A stretch of DNA of 64,000 nucleotides from positions 1-64,000 of the forward strand of contig CACKFO010000001.1 of NCBI GenBank assembly GCA_902599405.1, in the 5' to 3' direction. The notes under the pieces were generated by a model. It worked only from the letters and a program-made list of their open reading frames with translations, had not been told where the DNA came from and did not search any database. Shown one piece after another: positions 26,018-34,846 of this stretch. Position numbers and translations under genes: made by a program. This stretch comes from an uncultured Alphaproteobacteria bacterium (GTDB taxonomy: Bacteria; Pseudomonadota; Alphaproteobacteria; HIMB59). The stretch's first letter is position 1, and each line of letters opens with the position of its first letter.

Positions 26018-27296
26018 TTTTACAAGTAAATTTGCAGACCGTAAAATTGGCCCAAAGTTTTTCGAAACAATTAACCAAAATTTTGAAAATCAAGTTTATA
26101 AACCTAGGCTCTACGAAGAAAAAATAGACTTCGACCGTTTACGTATGTATCGACTCAATAGAGTTTTAGAGCAACTACGATTAAATAATGTTGGTGCTTG
26201 CATATTATTTGATCCGATCAATATAAGGTATGCAACCGACAGTAGAAATATGAGTTTATTTACAATGCATGAACTCGTGCGATTCGTATTTATTTCTGCA
26301 GAGGGAAAAGTAATACTATTTGATTATCCAAAGAGCGAGCATCTCTCAGAACATTTATGCACGATTGATGATATTCGAGCAGTTGATAGTTGGGATTTTT
26401 TTTCAGCAAATAATTTTGTTGATAAAAATGCAAAAAAATGGGCTGGCACTGTTCAAGATTTAATGAGAGAGCATTCACCTGATAATAATTGTCTTGCAAT
26501 AGATGTTTCCGATCCAGTTGGAATACAAATGTTACTTAAACAGTTTAATGTTAAACTAGTGAACGCCCAAAAGTATATTGAGCTTGCAAGATCTATTAAA
26601 TCTGATGATGAGTTAATTTGCATGAAAGCTTCTATTGAGACTGCTGAAAAAGGAATGTGGCTAATGAGAGACAAACTTCAGGCAGGTATGACAGAAGAAG
26701 AACTTTGGTCATACATGCATAAAGTCAATATTGAAAATGGTGGGGAATGGTTTGAGACTCGTCTTTTAGTATCTGGACCACGAACAAATCCTTGGCTTCA
26801 AGAATGCAGTAACAGAGTCATTGAGTCTGGAGATTTAGTTGCTTTTGACACAGATATGGTTGGACCATACGGTTACTGTGCTGATATCTCTCGAACCTTT
26901 GTTGAGGGCAATCGTCTAAATGATGAACAAAAAAGGCTCTACTCAATGTCTTTAGAGCATATTAATCATAACAAATCTCTGATTAAAGCTGGTTTAAATT
27001 TTAGAGAATTTGCAGAAAAATCCTGGAAATTGCCTGATAATTGCTACGATAATCATTATCCATGCATTATTCATGGTGTCGGTCTTTGTGATGAATGGCC
27101 ACTTGTTGCTTACCCAAATAGAGATTTTAGCAACGCGGATTACTCAGCCAATTTTGAGGAAAATATGACTATCTGTGTAGAGAGTTATATTGGTGAAGTT
27201 GGCGGCAAAGAAGGAATTAAACTCGAGGATCAGTTCGTTGTAACCAAAGATGGCTTGAAGCAACTAAGTTCATTTCCTTATGAGATAGATATCTAA
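26010..27296 (+). CDS. dddP: DddP-like M24-family protein, candidate DMSP lyase
   Basis: About 428 residues from the ATG at 26010, which overlaps the previous stop; the track start at 25980 lies inside the upstream gene. It has the M24 (creatinase/prolidase) fold, with close resemblance to DddP: IRYATDSRNM, WFETRLLVSGPRTNPWLQEC, FDTDMVGPYGYCADISRTF and HGVGLCDEWPLVAYP. Metal ligands Asp, Asp, Asp, His, Glu, Glu are all visible (FDTD, DIS, HGVG, CVES, KLED). The Tyr five residues before the HGVG His and the Asp six after it match the catalytic residues reported for DddP. DddP splits dimethylsulfoniopropionate into dimethyl sulfide and acrylate. An M24 peptidase is the alternative. Confidence 0.72.
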   Translation: MSNFTSKFADRKIGPKFFETINQNFENQVYKPRLYEEKIDFDRLRMYRLNRVLEQLRLNNVGACILFDPINIRYATDSRNMSLFTMHELVRFVFISAEGKVILFDYPKSEHLSEHLCTIDDIRAVDSWDFFSANNFVDKNAKKWAGTVQDLMREHSPDNNCLAIDVSDPVGIQMLLKQFNVKLVNAQKYIELARSIKSDDELICMKASIETAEKGMWLMRDKLQAGMTEEELWSYMHKVNIENGGEWFETRLLVSGPRTNPWLQECSNRVIESGDLVAFDTDMVGPYGYCADISRTFVEGNRLNDEQKRLYSMSLEHINHNKSLIKAGLNFREFAEKSWKLPDNCYDNHYPCIIHGVGLCDEWPLVAYPNRDFSNADYSANFEENMTICVESYIGEVGGKEGIKLEDQFVVTKDGLKQLSSFPYEIDI

Positions 27297-27297
27297 A

Positions 27298-27618
27298 CTG
27301 ATTGGATATTTTTATTTAGCTGCAGCGGTCTTCTTCGGGATACTTTCAAATAATTTTGCAAAAATATCAAATGGATACGAGAAATTCATACCAACCTCAC
27401 TAAGTGCTATTTCCATAGTAATCGCGGTCTTTTTTATTTCTAAGGTAATGAAGTTTTTACCAATGGGAATTGCCTATGCCTCTTATGCTGGTTTAGTGAT
27501 TTTTGGAACGTTCATATTAAGTATAATTAAGTTTGGTCAGAGTCCAAACTTATTTGGAGTTCTTGGTTGTGGGCTGATTATACTTGGTATTGTTATGGTA
27601 AACGCTCTGGGTAAATAA
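27298..27618 (+). CDS. SMR-family-like small membrane protein (no ATG/GTG/TTG start)
   Basis: An open frame of about 106 codons missed by the track because no standard start lies near its 5' end; CTG at 27298 or ATT at 27301 would be the start, right after the dddP stop. It reads IGYFYLAAAVFFGILSNNFA, KISNGYEKFIPT, MGIAYASYAGLVIFG and ends GLIILGIVMVNALGK, giving four membrane helices in small multidrug resistance order. The essential membrane Glu of EmrE (position 14) is Gly here. It could export or exchange a compound related to the DddP reaction; function unproven. A start error or a decaying gene are possible. Confidence 0.6.
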   Translation: MIGYFYLAAAVFFGILSNNFAKISNGYEKFIPTSLSAISIVIAVFFISKVMKFLPMGIAYASYAGLVIFGTFILSIIKFGQSPNLFGVLGCGLIILGIVMVNALGK

Positions 27619-28536
27619 TTACTTCATTCCAGTCATAGTAATACCTTCAACAAATCTTTTTTGAGCAACTATGAAAGCCACAATAAGTGGAATGGTAACA
27701 GTAACAATCGACGCCATCATCGGTCCAAATTCATCACTATCAATTCCGCCTCTAAATTCTCTAATACCAAGTGGTGGTGTAAATAAATCACGATTACCTG
27801 TGATAACAATCCTAGGCCAAAAATAATCATTCCAGTGAGCAACAACTGAGAAAATTGCAAAAGCGAGTAACGCTGGTATGGCTACAGGAAGCATAACTTT
27901 CCAAACAATAGAATATTCTCCCATACCATCCATCCTTGCAGCATCAATTAGTTCATCTGGTACTGTCATAAAAAATTGCCGCATTAGAAAAATTCCAAAC
28001 ACGGATATCGTCCACGGTATTATTAAGGCTGCGTAGGTATCCACCAGTCCAGCTTTTGCTAACATGACATACAACGGTAAAGCGATTGCATGCACAGGTA
28101 TTAATAAACAGAACAGAACCATCGAAAAGACAAATTCCCTGCCTTTAAACCTGAGCTTGGCTAGTGCATAAGAACATGGAAGTGCAATCAATACTTGTAT
28201 TAAAAAGATTGAAACAGTCACAATCAAACCGTTCATTAAATACCTTGGAATTGGCGCTTTTTTGAATGCAAACCAGAAATTGTATTTATAAGGTCGCATT
28301 GTGCATACCTCTTCAGTATATCCGTGCTTAGTACAAACTGGGAATGTTTGAATCTCCTGTGCTCCGACTAAACCTCCAGATATTGACTGAATTTCTTGTT
28401 GAGATTTAAGTGACATTGAAACCATCATGTAGAATGGGATCAACACAATTAATGCTCCAATGATGAGCAGTCCATGCTTCCATGACTCTCCAATATAATG
28501 TCTAGCTAGCATTTTAGTAATGTACCCTTTTCTCAA
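27619..28536 (-). CDS. Ugp/CUT1-type ABC transporter permease (MalG/UgpE type)
   Basis: A 305-residue permease with EAA loop ELIDAARMDGMGEYSIVWKVMLPVA and a GIREF C-terminal region. After the first helix there is a periplasmic insert with two cysteines (PVCTKHGYTEEVCTM) that could form a disulfide; most MalG proteins lack this. It overlaps the MalF-type permease by 23 nt. It is part of the importer whose binding protein lies beyond phnAY at 33.5 kb. Confidence 0.85.
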   Translation of the reverse strand: MRKGYITKMLARHYIGESWKHGLLIIGALIVLIPFYMMVSMSLKSQQEIQSISGGLVGAQEIQTFPVCTKHGYTEEVCTMRPYKYNFWFAFKKAPIPRYLMNGLIVTVSIFLIQVLIALPCSYALAKLRFKGREFVFSMVLFCLLIPVHAIALPLYVMLAKAGLVDTYAALIIPWTISVFGIFLMRQFFMTVPDELIDAARMDGMGEYSIVWKVMLPVAIPALLAFAIFSVVAHWNDYFWPRIVITGNRDLFTPPLGIREFRGGIDSDEFGPMMASIVTVTIPLIVAFIVAQKRFVEGITMTGMK

Positions 28537-29470
28537 TCACATATCTTTGGAAGAATGTTAGCAAGATTATAAAAATTATAAACACAACAGTAATCGCTGC
28601 ACCAATACTTGTAATATTTTGTTGAATTGCTTTTTCAAAAATTGCGTACATCATTACATACGTTGTTTTGGCAGGACCGCCTTTTGTAAGAATTTCAATT
28701 GTGTCAAATACTTGAAATGACCTTATTGTCGTTATGGTAACCACAAAAAGAGTTGTTGGACCTAACATTGGCCAAGTTACAAGTTTAAATTGTTCCCAAG
28801 TTGACTGAGCACCATCCATTTCTGCAGCATGATATAGTTCTCTTGGTATGCTTGTTAAACCAGCTAAGTATAACACCATATTAAATCCAAAGGCTTGCCA
28901 TACTCCAATAAAACAAATTGTCCAAATCGCTGTTTTTTTATCTTTGAGCCAATACGGGAAATCCATATTGTTAGCACAAGCAACACTGTACCAACTGTCC
29001 TCGGAACTAACCCACGGTAGCCAATGAAAACCTAAAATAAATTCTCTAATACCTCCGCATCCATTGGCAAGGAAAGAATTTATTATTCCAAGAGTTGGAT
29101 GAAGAGTAAATTCCCAAGCAATAGCCATTGCCAATAAAGTAGCCATCACCGGAAGAAAAAAAATTGTTTTATAAATATCAGCTCCAAATCGAAGAGAGTT
29201 GAGCATAATGGCTGCAACTAAACCTAATACCACTGAAACAGGAACAACGATCAACACGTAAGTTGCCGTTGATATAATCATTTTTATGTAAGTTTTTCTG
29301 GAGAACATTTTTTCATAATTCTCCGTACCTACCCATTCGAAACTAGAATTACCAAGATTGTAATTAGTAAATGAGATACCTCCGGCTAAAAAAATTGGAA
29401 GTATTAATATGACTATCATTAGTATGATTGCAGGCCAAACAAACCAAATATGTGCTTTAGAGTGGTGCAT
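28514..29470 (-). CDS. Ugp/CUT1-type ABC transporter permease (MalF/UgpA type)
   Basis: A 318-residue permease; EAA loop RELYHAAEMDGAQSTWEQFKLVTWPML and the MalF-type ILTKGGPAKTTYVMMY segment are visible. Between helices it carries a longer periplasmic loop with cysteines (NGCGGIREF and SVACANNMDFPYW), matching the cysteine-bearing insert of its partner. It begins 2 nt after the ATPase stop. Confidence 0.85.
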   Translation of the reverse strand: MHHSKAHIWFVWPAIILMIVILILPIFLAGGISFTNYNLGNSSFEWVGTENYEKMFSRKTYIKMIISTATYVLIVVPVSVVLGLVAAIMLNSLRFGADIYKTIFFLPVMATLLAMAIAWEFTLHPTLGIINSFLANGCGGIREFILGFHWLPWVSSEDSWYSVACANNMDFPYWLKDKKTAIWTICFIGVWQAFGFNMVLYLAGLTSIPRELYHAAEMDGAQSTWEQFKLVTWPMLGPTTLFVVTITTIRSFQVFDTIEILTKGGPAKTTYVMMYAIFEKAIQQNITSIGAAITVVFIIFIILLTFFQRYVIEKRVHY

Positions 29471-29472
29471 AT

Positions 29473-30591
29473 TTATCGGATACGCTCACCAGATGTTTCA
29501 AAAAGCATAGCCTCTGCATGAGAGAGACTTATTCTAACAGTTTCCCCATTTGAGATCAGTCCAGCTTGTGGTGAGCCTCTGACTATGATTTTAGATTCAG
29601 ATTGATCAACTTGAACATGGTAAAATATATCCGAACCAAGGTTTTCTCGGTATGAAACTGTAGCCTCAAATGCAGGTTTATTTGAGTCTTTTGTAATTTC
29701 TAAATGTTCTGGTCTCACAGCAACTAAAGCTTTTTGACTATTAGTATTAAATTTTCTTTCAAGCTTAATACCCATAAATTCAACAGAACCATCAGAGCTA
29801 ATCTGTGCAGCAAATGTGTTAATCTTTGGGCTGCCAACAAATTCTGCAACCCTTAAAGATGATGGATTATTATAAACCTCACTTGGTGTATCAAGTTGCA
29901 AAAGTTCCCCATCAATCATTACAGCCATTCTAGTTGACATTGTAAGTGCTTCAGCTTGATCATGCGTCACATAAATGAAAGTGGTCTTTAAAGAATTATG
30001 AAGCTCAGATAGTTCAGATCTCATATGAACTCTTAATGCAGCATCAAGATTTGATAAAGGTTCGTCCATTAAGAATGCAACTGGTTCTCTTACCATCGCC
30101 CTTCCTAATGCCGCTCTTTGTCTTTGACCACCTGATAGTTGACCTGGCTTTCTATCAAGTAGTTCTGTTATTTTTAAAGTTTCAGATGTTTTAAAAACAA
30201 GGTCATCAATTGATTTCTTTTTTTCTTTTCTACTAGGTACAAAATTACCAACAAGAGGCAACCTCTCTACAAAACTATAGTCTCTTAATTTCAAAGGTGT
30301 TTCTAGATTTTTTCTGACAGTCAGGTGCGGGTAAAGAGCGTAAGATTGGAAAACCATTGCTAAGTCTCTCTTGCTAGCTCTGGTGCTGTTAACATTCTTA
30401 TCATCAATAATTACATCGCCACTATTTTGTTGTTCCAATCCAGCAATAATTTTTAACAAAGTGGATTTGCCGCAACCGGACGGACCGACTAATGTTAAAA
30501 ATTCACCATCTTGGATATCAAGGCTTAGTTGTTTAAGTACCTCAGTTGAACCAAATGACTTATTGATGTTCTTTAAAGAAATTGTCCCCAT
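29473..30591 (-). CDS. Ugp/CUT1-type ABC transporter ATP-binding protein (UgpC/MsmK type)
   Basis: A 372-residue ATPase with complete motifs: GPSGCGKST, LSGGQRQRAALG, FLMDEPLSNLD and switch His in YVTHDQAEAL, then a TOBE-type regulatory domain. A helical-domain insert (RDYSFVERLPLVGNFVPSRK) makes it longer than MalK and lies near the region that contacts the permeases. It is the first gene of the minus-strand operon and diverges from phnA, sharing a promoter region with a Pho-box-like repeat. Confidence 0.88.
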   Translation of the reverse strand: MGTISLKNINKSFGSTEVLKQLSLDIQDGEFLTLVGPSGCGKSTLLKIIAGLEQQNSGDVIIDDKNVNSTRASKRDLAMVFQSYALYPHLTVRKNLETPLKLRDYSFVERLPLVGNFVPSRKEKKKSIDDLVFKTSETLKITELLDRKPGQLSGGQRQRAALGRAMVREPVAFLMDEPLSNLDAALRVHMRSELSELHNSLKTTFIYVTHDQAEALTMSTRMAVMIDGELLQLDTPSEVYNNPSSLRVAEFVGSPKINTFAAQISSDGSVEFMGIKLERKFNTNSQKALVAVRPEHLEITKDSNKPAFEATVSYRENLGSDIFYHVQVDQSESKIIVRGSPQAGLISNGETVRISLSHAEAMLFETSGERIR

Positions 30592-30647
30592 CTATTTTTA
30601 TTCCTCAAACCTAAAATAGTTCTGATTAAGACATTTTAAAAGTAAAT

Positions 30648-30665
30648 TTGTAAAATTTATGTTAA
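30648..30665 (-). promoter_or_regulatory. Pho-box-like tandem repeat in the transporter/phnA divergent promoter
   Basis: Read on the minus strand: TTAACAT-AAAT-TTTACAA, two 7-mers separated by 4 nt, the geometry of PhoB/PhoP sites. TT(A/T)ACA half-sites are close to those known for PhoP of Bacillus; the enteric consensus CTGTCAT differs. It is 57 nt before the ATPase start and 63 nt before the phnA start. Confidence 0.5.
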
Positions 30666-30727
30666 AACTTTATGAATTAATTTTACATTAATCGGAAGTT
30701 TGTTCTTTATATGGGGCAATAGTAATT

Positions 30728-31963
30728 ATGAGTGATAAAATTGAAATAAACAAAAGACAATACAATAAATCACTTTCTTCAACTGTAGTAGTTATATGCC
30801 TTGATGGTAGTCAAAAAGAGTATATTGATATCGCCTCTTCAAAAGGATTGACACCAAATCTTGATAAAATACTTGAAAATGGCCAATATCTAATGGCTAA
30901 CAGTGCTATTCCCAGTTTTACAAACCCTAACAACATTTCGATAGTCACAGGGCAGCCTAGTGATGTTCATGGAATAAGTGGTAATTTCTTTTATACCCCA
31001 TCAACCGGTGAAGAAGTGATGATGAATGATCCAAAATATTTAAGAGCTCCAACTATTTTTGAGAAATATTATAATGAAGGTTATAAAATAGCAGTAATCA
31101 CTGCTAAGGATAAATTAAGAACTCTTTTAGGTAATGGTTTAAAATTTAATGAAGGAAGAGCAATCTGTTTTTCATCAGAAAAATCAGATCAGGCCACTCT
31201 CAGTGAAAATGGTATTGAAAATATTAATGACTGGATTGGAATGAAAGTACCTGAAGTATATTCTCAGGATCTATCAGAATTTGTTATGGCAGCTGGGGTA
31301 AAATTACTTGAGGAATTTAATCCTGACATTATGTATTTATCTACAACTGACTTTATTCAACACAAATATGCACCTGGAGATAAAGAAGCAAATGATTTTT
31401 ATCAGATGTTTGATAAGTATGTCAGTAAAATTTGTAGTAATGGGAATTCGGTTGTCATCACTGCAGATCATGGAATGAAGTCTAAAGCAAATATTAATGG
31501 AGAACCTAATGCCATCTTCCTTCAAGATTATTTAGATGATCAAATGGGTAAAGATGAGGCTAAAGTAATACTTCCAATTACTGACCCTTATGTAGTTCAT
31601 CATGGTTCACTGGGATCGTTTGCCACTATATATGTAAAAGATAAATCAAAAATTGGTGAAACAATTAGCAAAATATCATCAATTAAAGAAATTGAAGTAG
31701 TTGTTAAACAAGAAGAAGCATGTAGAGAATATAGGCTACCTTCAGATAGAATAGGTGATATCGTATGCATGTCATCTGAAGATATGACAATTGGTACCTC
31801 AAAAGCTAATCATGATCTTTCAAAATTAAAGGAACCCCTTAGATCTCATGGAGGTCATCATGAAAGAGAAGTTCCTTTTATTTCTAATAAAAAACTAAAC
31901 ATTGCCAAAGATCAAAGTTTAAATAACTATGATGCATTTTTTTATGCTATTAATGGAGCTTAA
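30728..31963 (+). CDS. phnA: phosphonoacetate hydrolase
   Basis: A 411-residue member of the alkaline phosphatase superfamily that cleaves phosphonoacetate to acetate and phosphate. All zinc and catalytic residues expected from characterised PhnA are in order: Asp in ICLDGS, nucleophile Thr in PSFTNPNN, Asp and His in [12 protein letters not shown], Asp-His in ADHGM, and His in [24 protein letters not shown] is also a family segment. Cytoplasmic (no leader). phnY follows after 2 nt. It is divergent from the transporter operon. Confidence 0.93.
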   Translation: MSDKIEINKRQYNKSLSSTVVVICLDGSQKEYIDIASSKGLTPNLDKILENGQYLMANSAIPSFTNPNNISIVTGQPSDVHGISGNFFYTPSTGEEVMMNDPKYLRAPTIFEKYYNEGYKIAVITAKDKLRTLLGNGLKFNEGRAICFSSEKSDQATLSENGIENINDWIGMKVPEVYSQDLSEFVMAAGVKLLEEFNPDIMYLSTTDFIQHKYAPGDKEANDFYQMFDKYVSKICSNGNSVVITADHGMKSKANINGEPNAIFLQDYLDDQMGKDEAKVILPITDPYVVHHGSLGSFATIYVKDKSKIGETISKISSIKEIEVVVKQEEACREYRLPSDRIGDIVCMSSEDMTIGTSKANHDLSKLKEPLRSHGGHHEREVPFISNKKLNIAKDQSLNNYDAFFYAINGA

Positions 31964-31965
31964 TC

Positions 31966-33405
31966 ATGACTGATAAAATTATTAATGAGGGTATGAGGAT
32001 TGGTGGAAAAACTGTTCACACCGATAACAAGATTGATGTTATCTATCCCTTCACAGGTAAAGTTATAGGCACAGTACCAGCTGGCACAGCAGAACATGCT
32101 CAAAAAGCCTTTGATATTGCTGCAAATTATAAACCTAATTTATCTAGATATGATCGTCAAAAAATACTTCAAAAGACTGCTGAAACACTTGTTGAGAGAA
32201 AAGAACAAATTTCTGATCTAATTTCACTTGAGTCTGGGCTATCGAAACAAGATACGCTTTATGAAGTTGGTAGAGCCTTTGATGTATTTTCTCTTACTGC
32301 TCAGCTTTGTATCCAGGATGACGGAGAAATTTACTCTTGTGATTTAACACCTCATGGAAAACAAAGAAAAATATTTACAATTAGAGAACCGCTTAACACT
32401 ATATCTGCAATCACTCCATTTAATCATCCTTTAAATATGGTTGCTCACAAAATAGCTCCATCAATAGCAACTAACAACTGTACTGTTTGTAAACAAACAG
32501 AATTGACCCCTTTAACAGCTATGCTACTAGCAGATATTTTATATGAATGTGGCCTTCCTCCAGAAATGTTTTCAATTTTAACAGGATGGCCTGAAGACAT
32601 TGGGAACGAAGTAATTAAAAATAAAAATATAGATTTAATTACTTTTACAGGAAGCGTTGGTGTTGGAAAACTGATAGCTGAAAATGCAGGTTACAAAAGA
32701 ACTGTTTTAGAGTTAGGTGGAAACGACCCTTTAATAGTTTTGAGTGACTTAGATGATGATGATTTAAATAAAGCAGCTGATCTAGCAATCATGGGAGCAA
32801 CAAAAAACTCTGGTCAAAGATGCACTGCTGTAAAAAGAATATTAGTTCAAGAATCAGTAGCTGATAAATTTGTCGAGCTTGCTTTGGAAAAAGCAAAAGC
32901 AATAAAATTTGGTGATCCCATGGATATTAATAATCAGTTGGGTACAGTAATTAATAAAGAGGCAGCAAGTATGTTTAATGACAGAGTAAATAAAGCTGAA
33001 CAGGATGGTGCAAAAATTCTTTATAACCCTGGGGTCCAAGAAGCTCTTGTGCCACCAATTTTTATAGACAACGTTAATTATAAATCAGAACTTGTTGTTG
33101 AAGAAACCTTTGGTCCAATTGTGCCCGTTATTAGAGTTCCCAATGATGATGAAAAAGTAATGGAAATTTCAAATTCAACGGCCTTTGGTTTGTCATCAGG
33201 TGTTTGTAGTAACGATTTTAGAAGAATTAAAAAATACATAAGCGGTCTTAATGTGGGCACAGTTAATATTTGGGAAGTGCCCGGTTACAGAATTGAGATG
33301 TCACCTTTTGGCGGAATAAAAGACTCAGGATTAGGCTATAAAGAGGGTGTAATAGAGGCTATGAAAAGTTACACAAATGTAAAAACCTTCTCATTACCTT
33401 GGTAA
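31966..33405 (+). CDS. phnY: phosphonoacetaldehyde dehydrogenase (PhnY, ALDH family)
   Basis: A 479-residue NAD(P)-dependent aldehyde dehydrogenase. Catalytic Cys in [10 protein letters not shown], general-base Glu in LELGGND, and the nucleotide-binding FTGSVGVGK are present. It begins 2 nt after phnA, and the overall sequence fits PhnY, which oxidises phosphonoacetaldehyde to phosphonoacetate, the PhnA substrate. No PhnW transaminase is nearby, so the aldehyde probably comes from another source than local 2-aminoethylphosphonate transamination. Confidence 0.88.
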   Translation: MTDKIINEGMRIGGKTVHTDNKIDVIYPFTGKVIGTVPAGTAEHAQKAFDIAANYKPNLSRYDRQKILQKTAETLVERKEQISDLISLESGLSKQDTLYEVGRAFDVFSLTAQLCIQDDGEIYSCDLTPHGKQRKIFTIREPLNTISAITPFNHPLNMVAHKIAPSIATNNCTVCKQTELTPLTAMLLADILYECGLPPEMFSILTGWPEDIGNEVIKNKNIDLITFTGSVGVGKLIAENAGYKRTVLELGGNDPLIVLSDLDDDDLNKAADLAIMGATKNSGQRCTAVKRILVQESVADKFVELALEKAKAIKFGDPMDINNQLGTVINKEAASMFNDRVNKAEQDGAKILYNPGVQEALVPPIFIDNVNYKSELVVEETFGPIVPVIRVPNDDEKVMEISNSTAFGLSSGVCSNDFRRIKKYISGLNVGTVNIWEVPGYRIEMSPFGGIKDSGLGYKEGVIEAMKSYTNVKTFSLPW

Positions 33406-33477
33406 TTAATAGCTTTTAGGAATTATTCACACATTTTTTCTCACACATACTGATTATTTCTACTTTGCTTTAAAAAT

Positions 33478-33495
33478 TTAACATATTCTTAACAT
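33478..33495 (+). promoter_or_regulatory. Pho-box-like tandem repeat upstream of the Ugp-type binding protein
   Basis: TTAACATATTCTTAACAT: two identical 7-mers TTAACAT with a 4-nt spacer, 42 nt before the ATG. The geometry and TTAACA half-site match PhoB/PhoP-type sites and repeat the arrangement found in the other promoter of this cluster. Confidence 0.55.
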
Positions 33496-33537
33496 TAAGG
33501 ATTTAATAGTTAATTATTATTATTTTAAGGAGGGACT

Positions 33538-34773
33538 ATGAAAAAACTAATCTTAGGATTTTTTGCATCAGTTTTCGCATACAACGCTAATGCGGTAGAA
33601 ATTGAATTTGCATATCCTTATTCAGGTTTGTTCGATGTGACATACCAGGCAATTATGCCAGAGTTTGAAAAAGCTCATCCTGACATTAAAGTTAAGTTCA
33701 GAGCAACTTATGAAAACTATGAAGATGCTACTGCTACTATATTAAGAGAGTCAACATCAGGAAACTTACCTGATATCACCATGCAAGGTCTTAATAGACA
33801 AGCACCTTTAGTAGACAAAGGTATCGCTTTATCTTTAGAGCCTTTCATTGCTAATGAGCCAGATTTTGCAAAAGACGGTTATCATGAAGCTATGTTGAGC
33901 TTATCTACCTTTGGAGGAGAGGTTTATGGCTTGCCATTTTCAGTATCAACTCCAGTTGGTTACTACAACATGGATCTTTTAGCAAGTGCTGGTGTTAGCA
34001 GCATTCCATCAAATTGGGATGAAGTCATTGACGCTTGTAATAAATTAGAAGCTGCAGGACACGGTACACTTTACTTTGGATGGAATATTACAGGTAACTG
34101 GTTCCATCAAGCTCTAATGCATAGCCAAAATGTTCCAATGGTTAAAGATGGAGCTGTTAATATGGGAGGAGATGCTGGTCTAAAAACTTTAGAACAAATG
34201 AAAGATATCATGGGTGGCTGTAATATGCCTAACTATTCTATTGCTGACGGACAAGCTGCGTTTAATGCAGGTACTATTGGTATGATGTTTTGGAGTACTA
34301 GTAGTTTAGGCTCTGTTGAAGCTGCAAAAGCTGACTTTGAACTAAAGACTGCCCCTTTCCCAGGAATACCTGGTGTTAATGGTGGAACTCCAGCTAGACT
34401 ACCTGCCGGTGGTAACGCAGCGATGTTAGTTACTACTTCAGATGATCCAGAAAGAGTACAAGCGGCATGGACATTTTTAAAGTTTATCACATCAGGTGTA
34501 GGAGCAGCTGCTGTTGCAGAAACAACAGGTTACGTTCCTCCTAACAAAGCTGCAAATGACCTGTTAGGTGATTTTTATGATGCAAACCCCAACAAGTTAA
34601 CTGCTGTTAATCAGCTGCCTTTGTTAGCTGATTGGTTCGCATATCCTGGAGAAAACGGTCTTGCTGTGACTCAGGTAATCTATGACTACACGGAGACCAT
34701 TGCTACAGGTGACGCCGACGACATGGCTGATCTTCAGGAAGAAATGATGGAGGAAATTGAAGACTTAATGTAG
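33538..34773 (+). CDS. Ugp/CUT1-type ABC transporter substrate-binding protein
   Basis: A 411-residue solute-binding protein with a leader ending ANA-VEIEFAYPYSG and a strong ribosome site (AGGAGGG). MPEFEKAHPDIKVKF and VYGLPFSVSTPVGYYNMDLL place it with sugar / glycerol-3-phosphate (UgpB-like) proteins. The C-terminus is acidic (DDMADLQEEMMEEIEDL). It is separated from its presumed permeases and ATPase by phnA-phnY, so the phosphonate enzymes are embedded within the transporter locus. A terminator follows. I infer a phosphonate-bearing sugar or polyol ligand; direct sequence proof is lacking. Confidence 0.85.
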   Translation: MKKLILGFFASVFAYNANAVEIEFAYPYSGLFDVTYQAIMPEFEKAHPDIKVKFRATYENYEDATATILRESTSGNLPDITMQGLNRQAPLVDKGIALSLEPFIANEPDFAKDGYHEAMLSLSTFGGEVYGLPFSVSTPVGYYNMDLLASAGVSSIPSNWDEVIDACNKLEAAGHGTLYFGWNITGNWFHQALMHSQNVPMVKDGAVNMGGDAGLKTLEQMKDIMGGCNMPNYSIADGQAAFNAGTIGMMFWSTSSLGSVEAAKADFELKTAPFPGIPGVNGGTPARLPAGGNAAMLVTTSDDPERVQAAWTFLKFITSGVGAAAVAETTGYVPPNKAANDLLGDFYDANPNKLTAVNQLPLLADWFAYPGENGLAVTQVIYDYTETIATGDADDMADLQEEMMEEIEDLM

Positions 34774-34809
34774 GTCTTTTCAATTCCGTTTATCTATCAT
34801 TAGATTTTT

Positions 34810-34844
34810 AAACAGCAGCTAGTATACTGGCTGCTGTTTTTTTT
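34810..34844 (+). terminator. Rho-independent terminator after the binding-protein gene
   Basis: AAACAGCAGC pairs with GCTGCTGTTT around a 10-nt loop, followed by more Ts, ending 3 nt before the ATG of the MetE-like gene. The strong GC stem in an AT-rich region and the U-run make this a clear terminator. Its 3' edge touches the next start codon. Confidence 0.8.
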
Positions 34845-34846
34845 AA

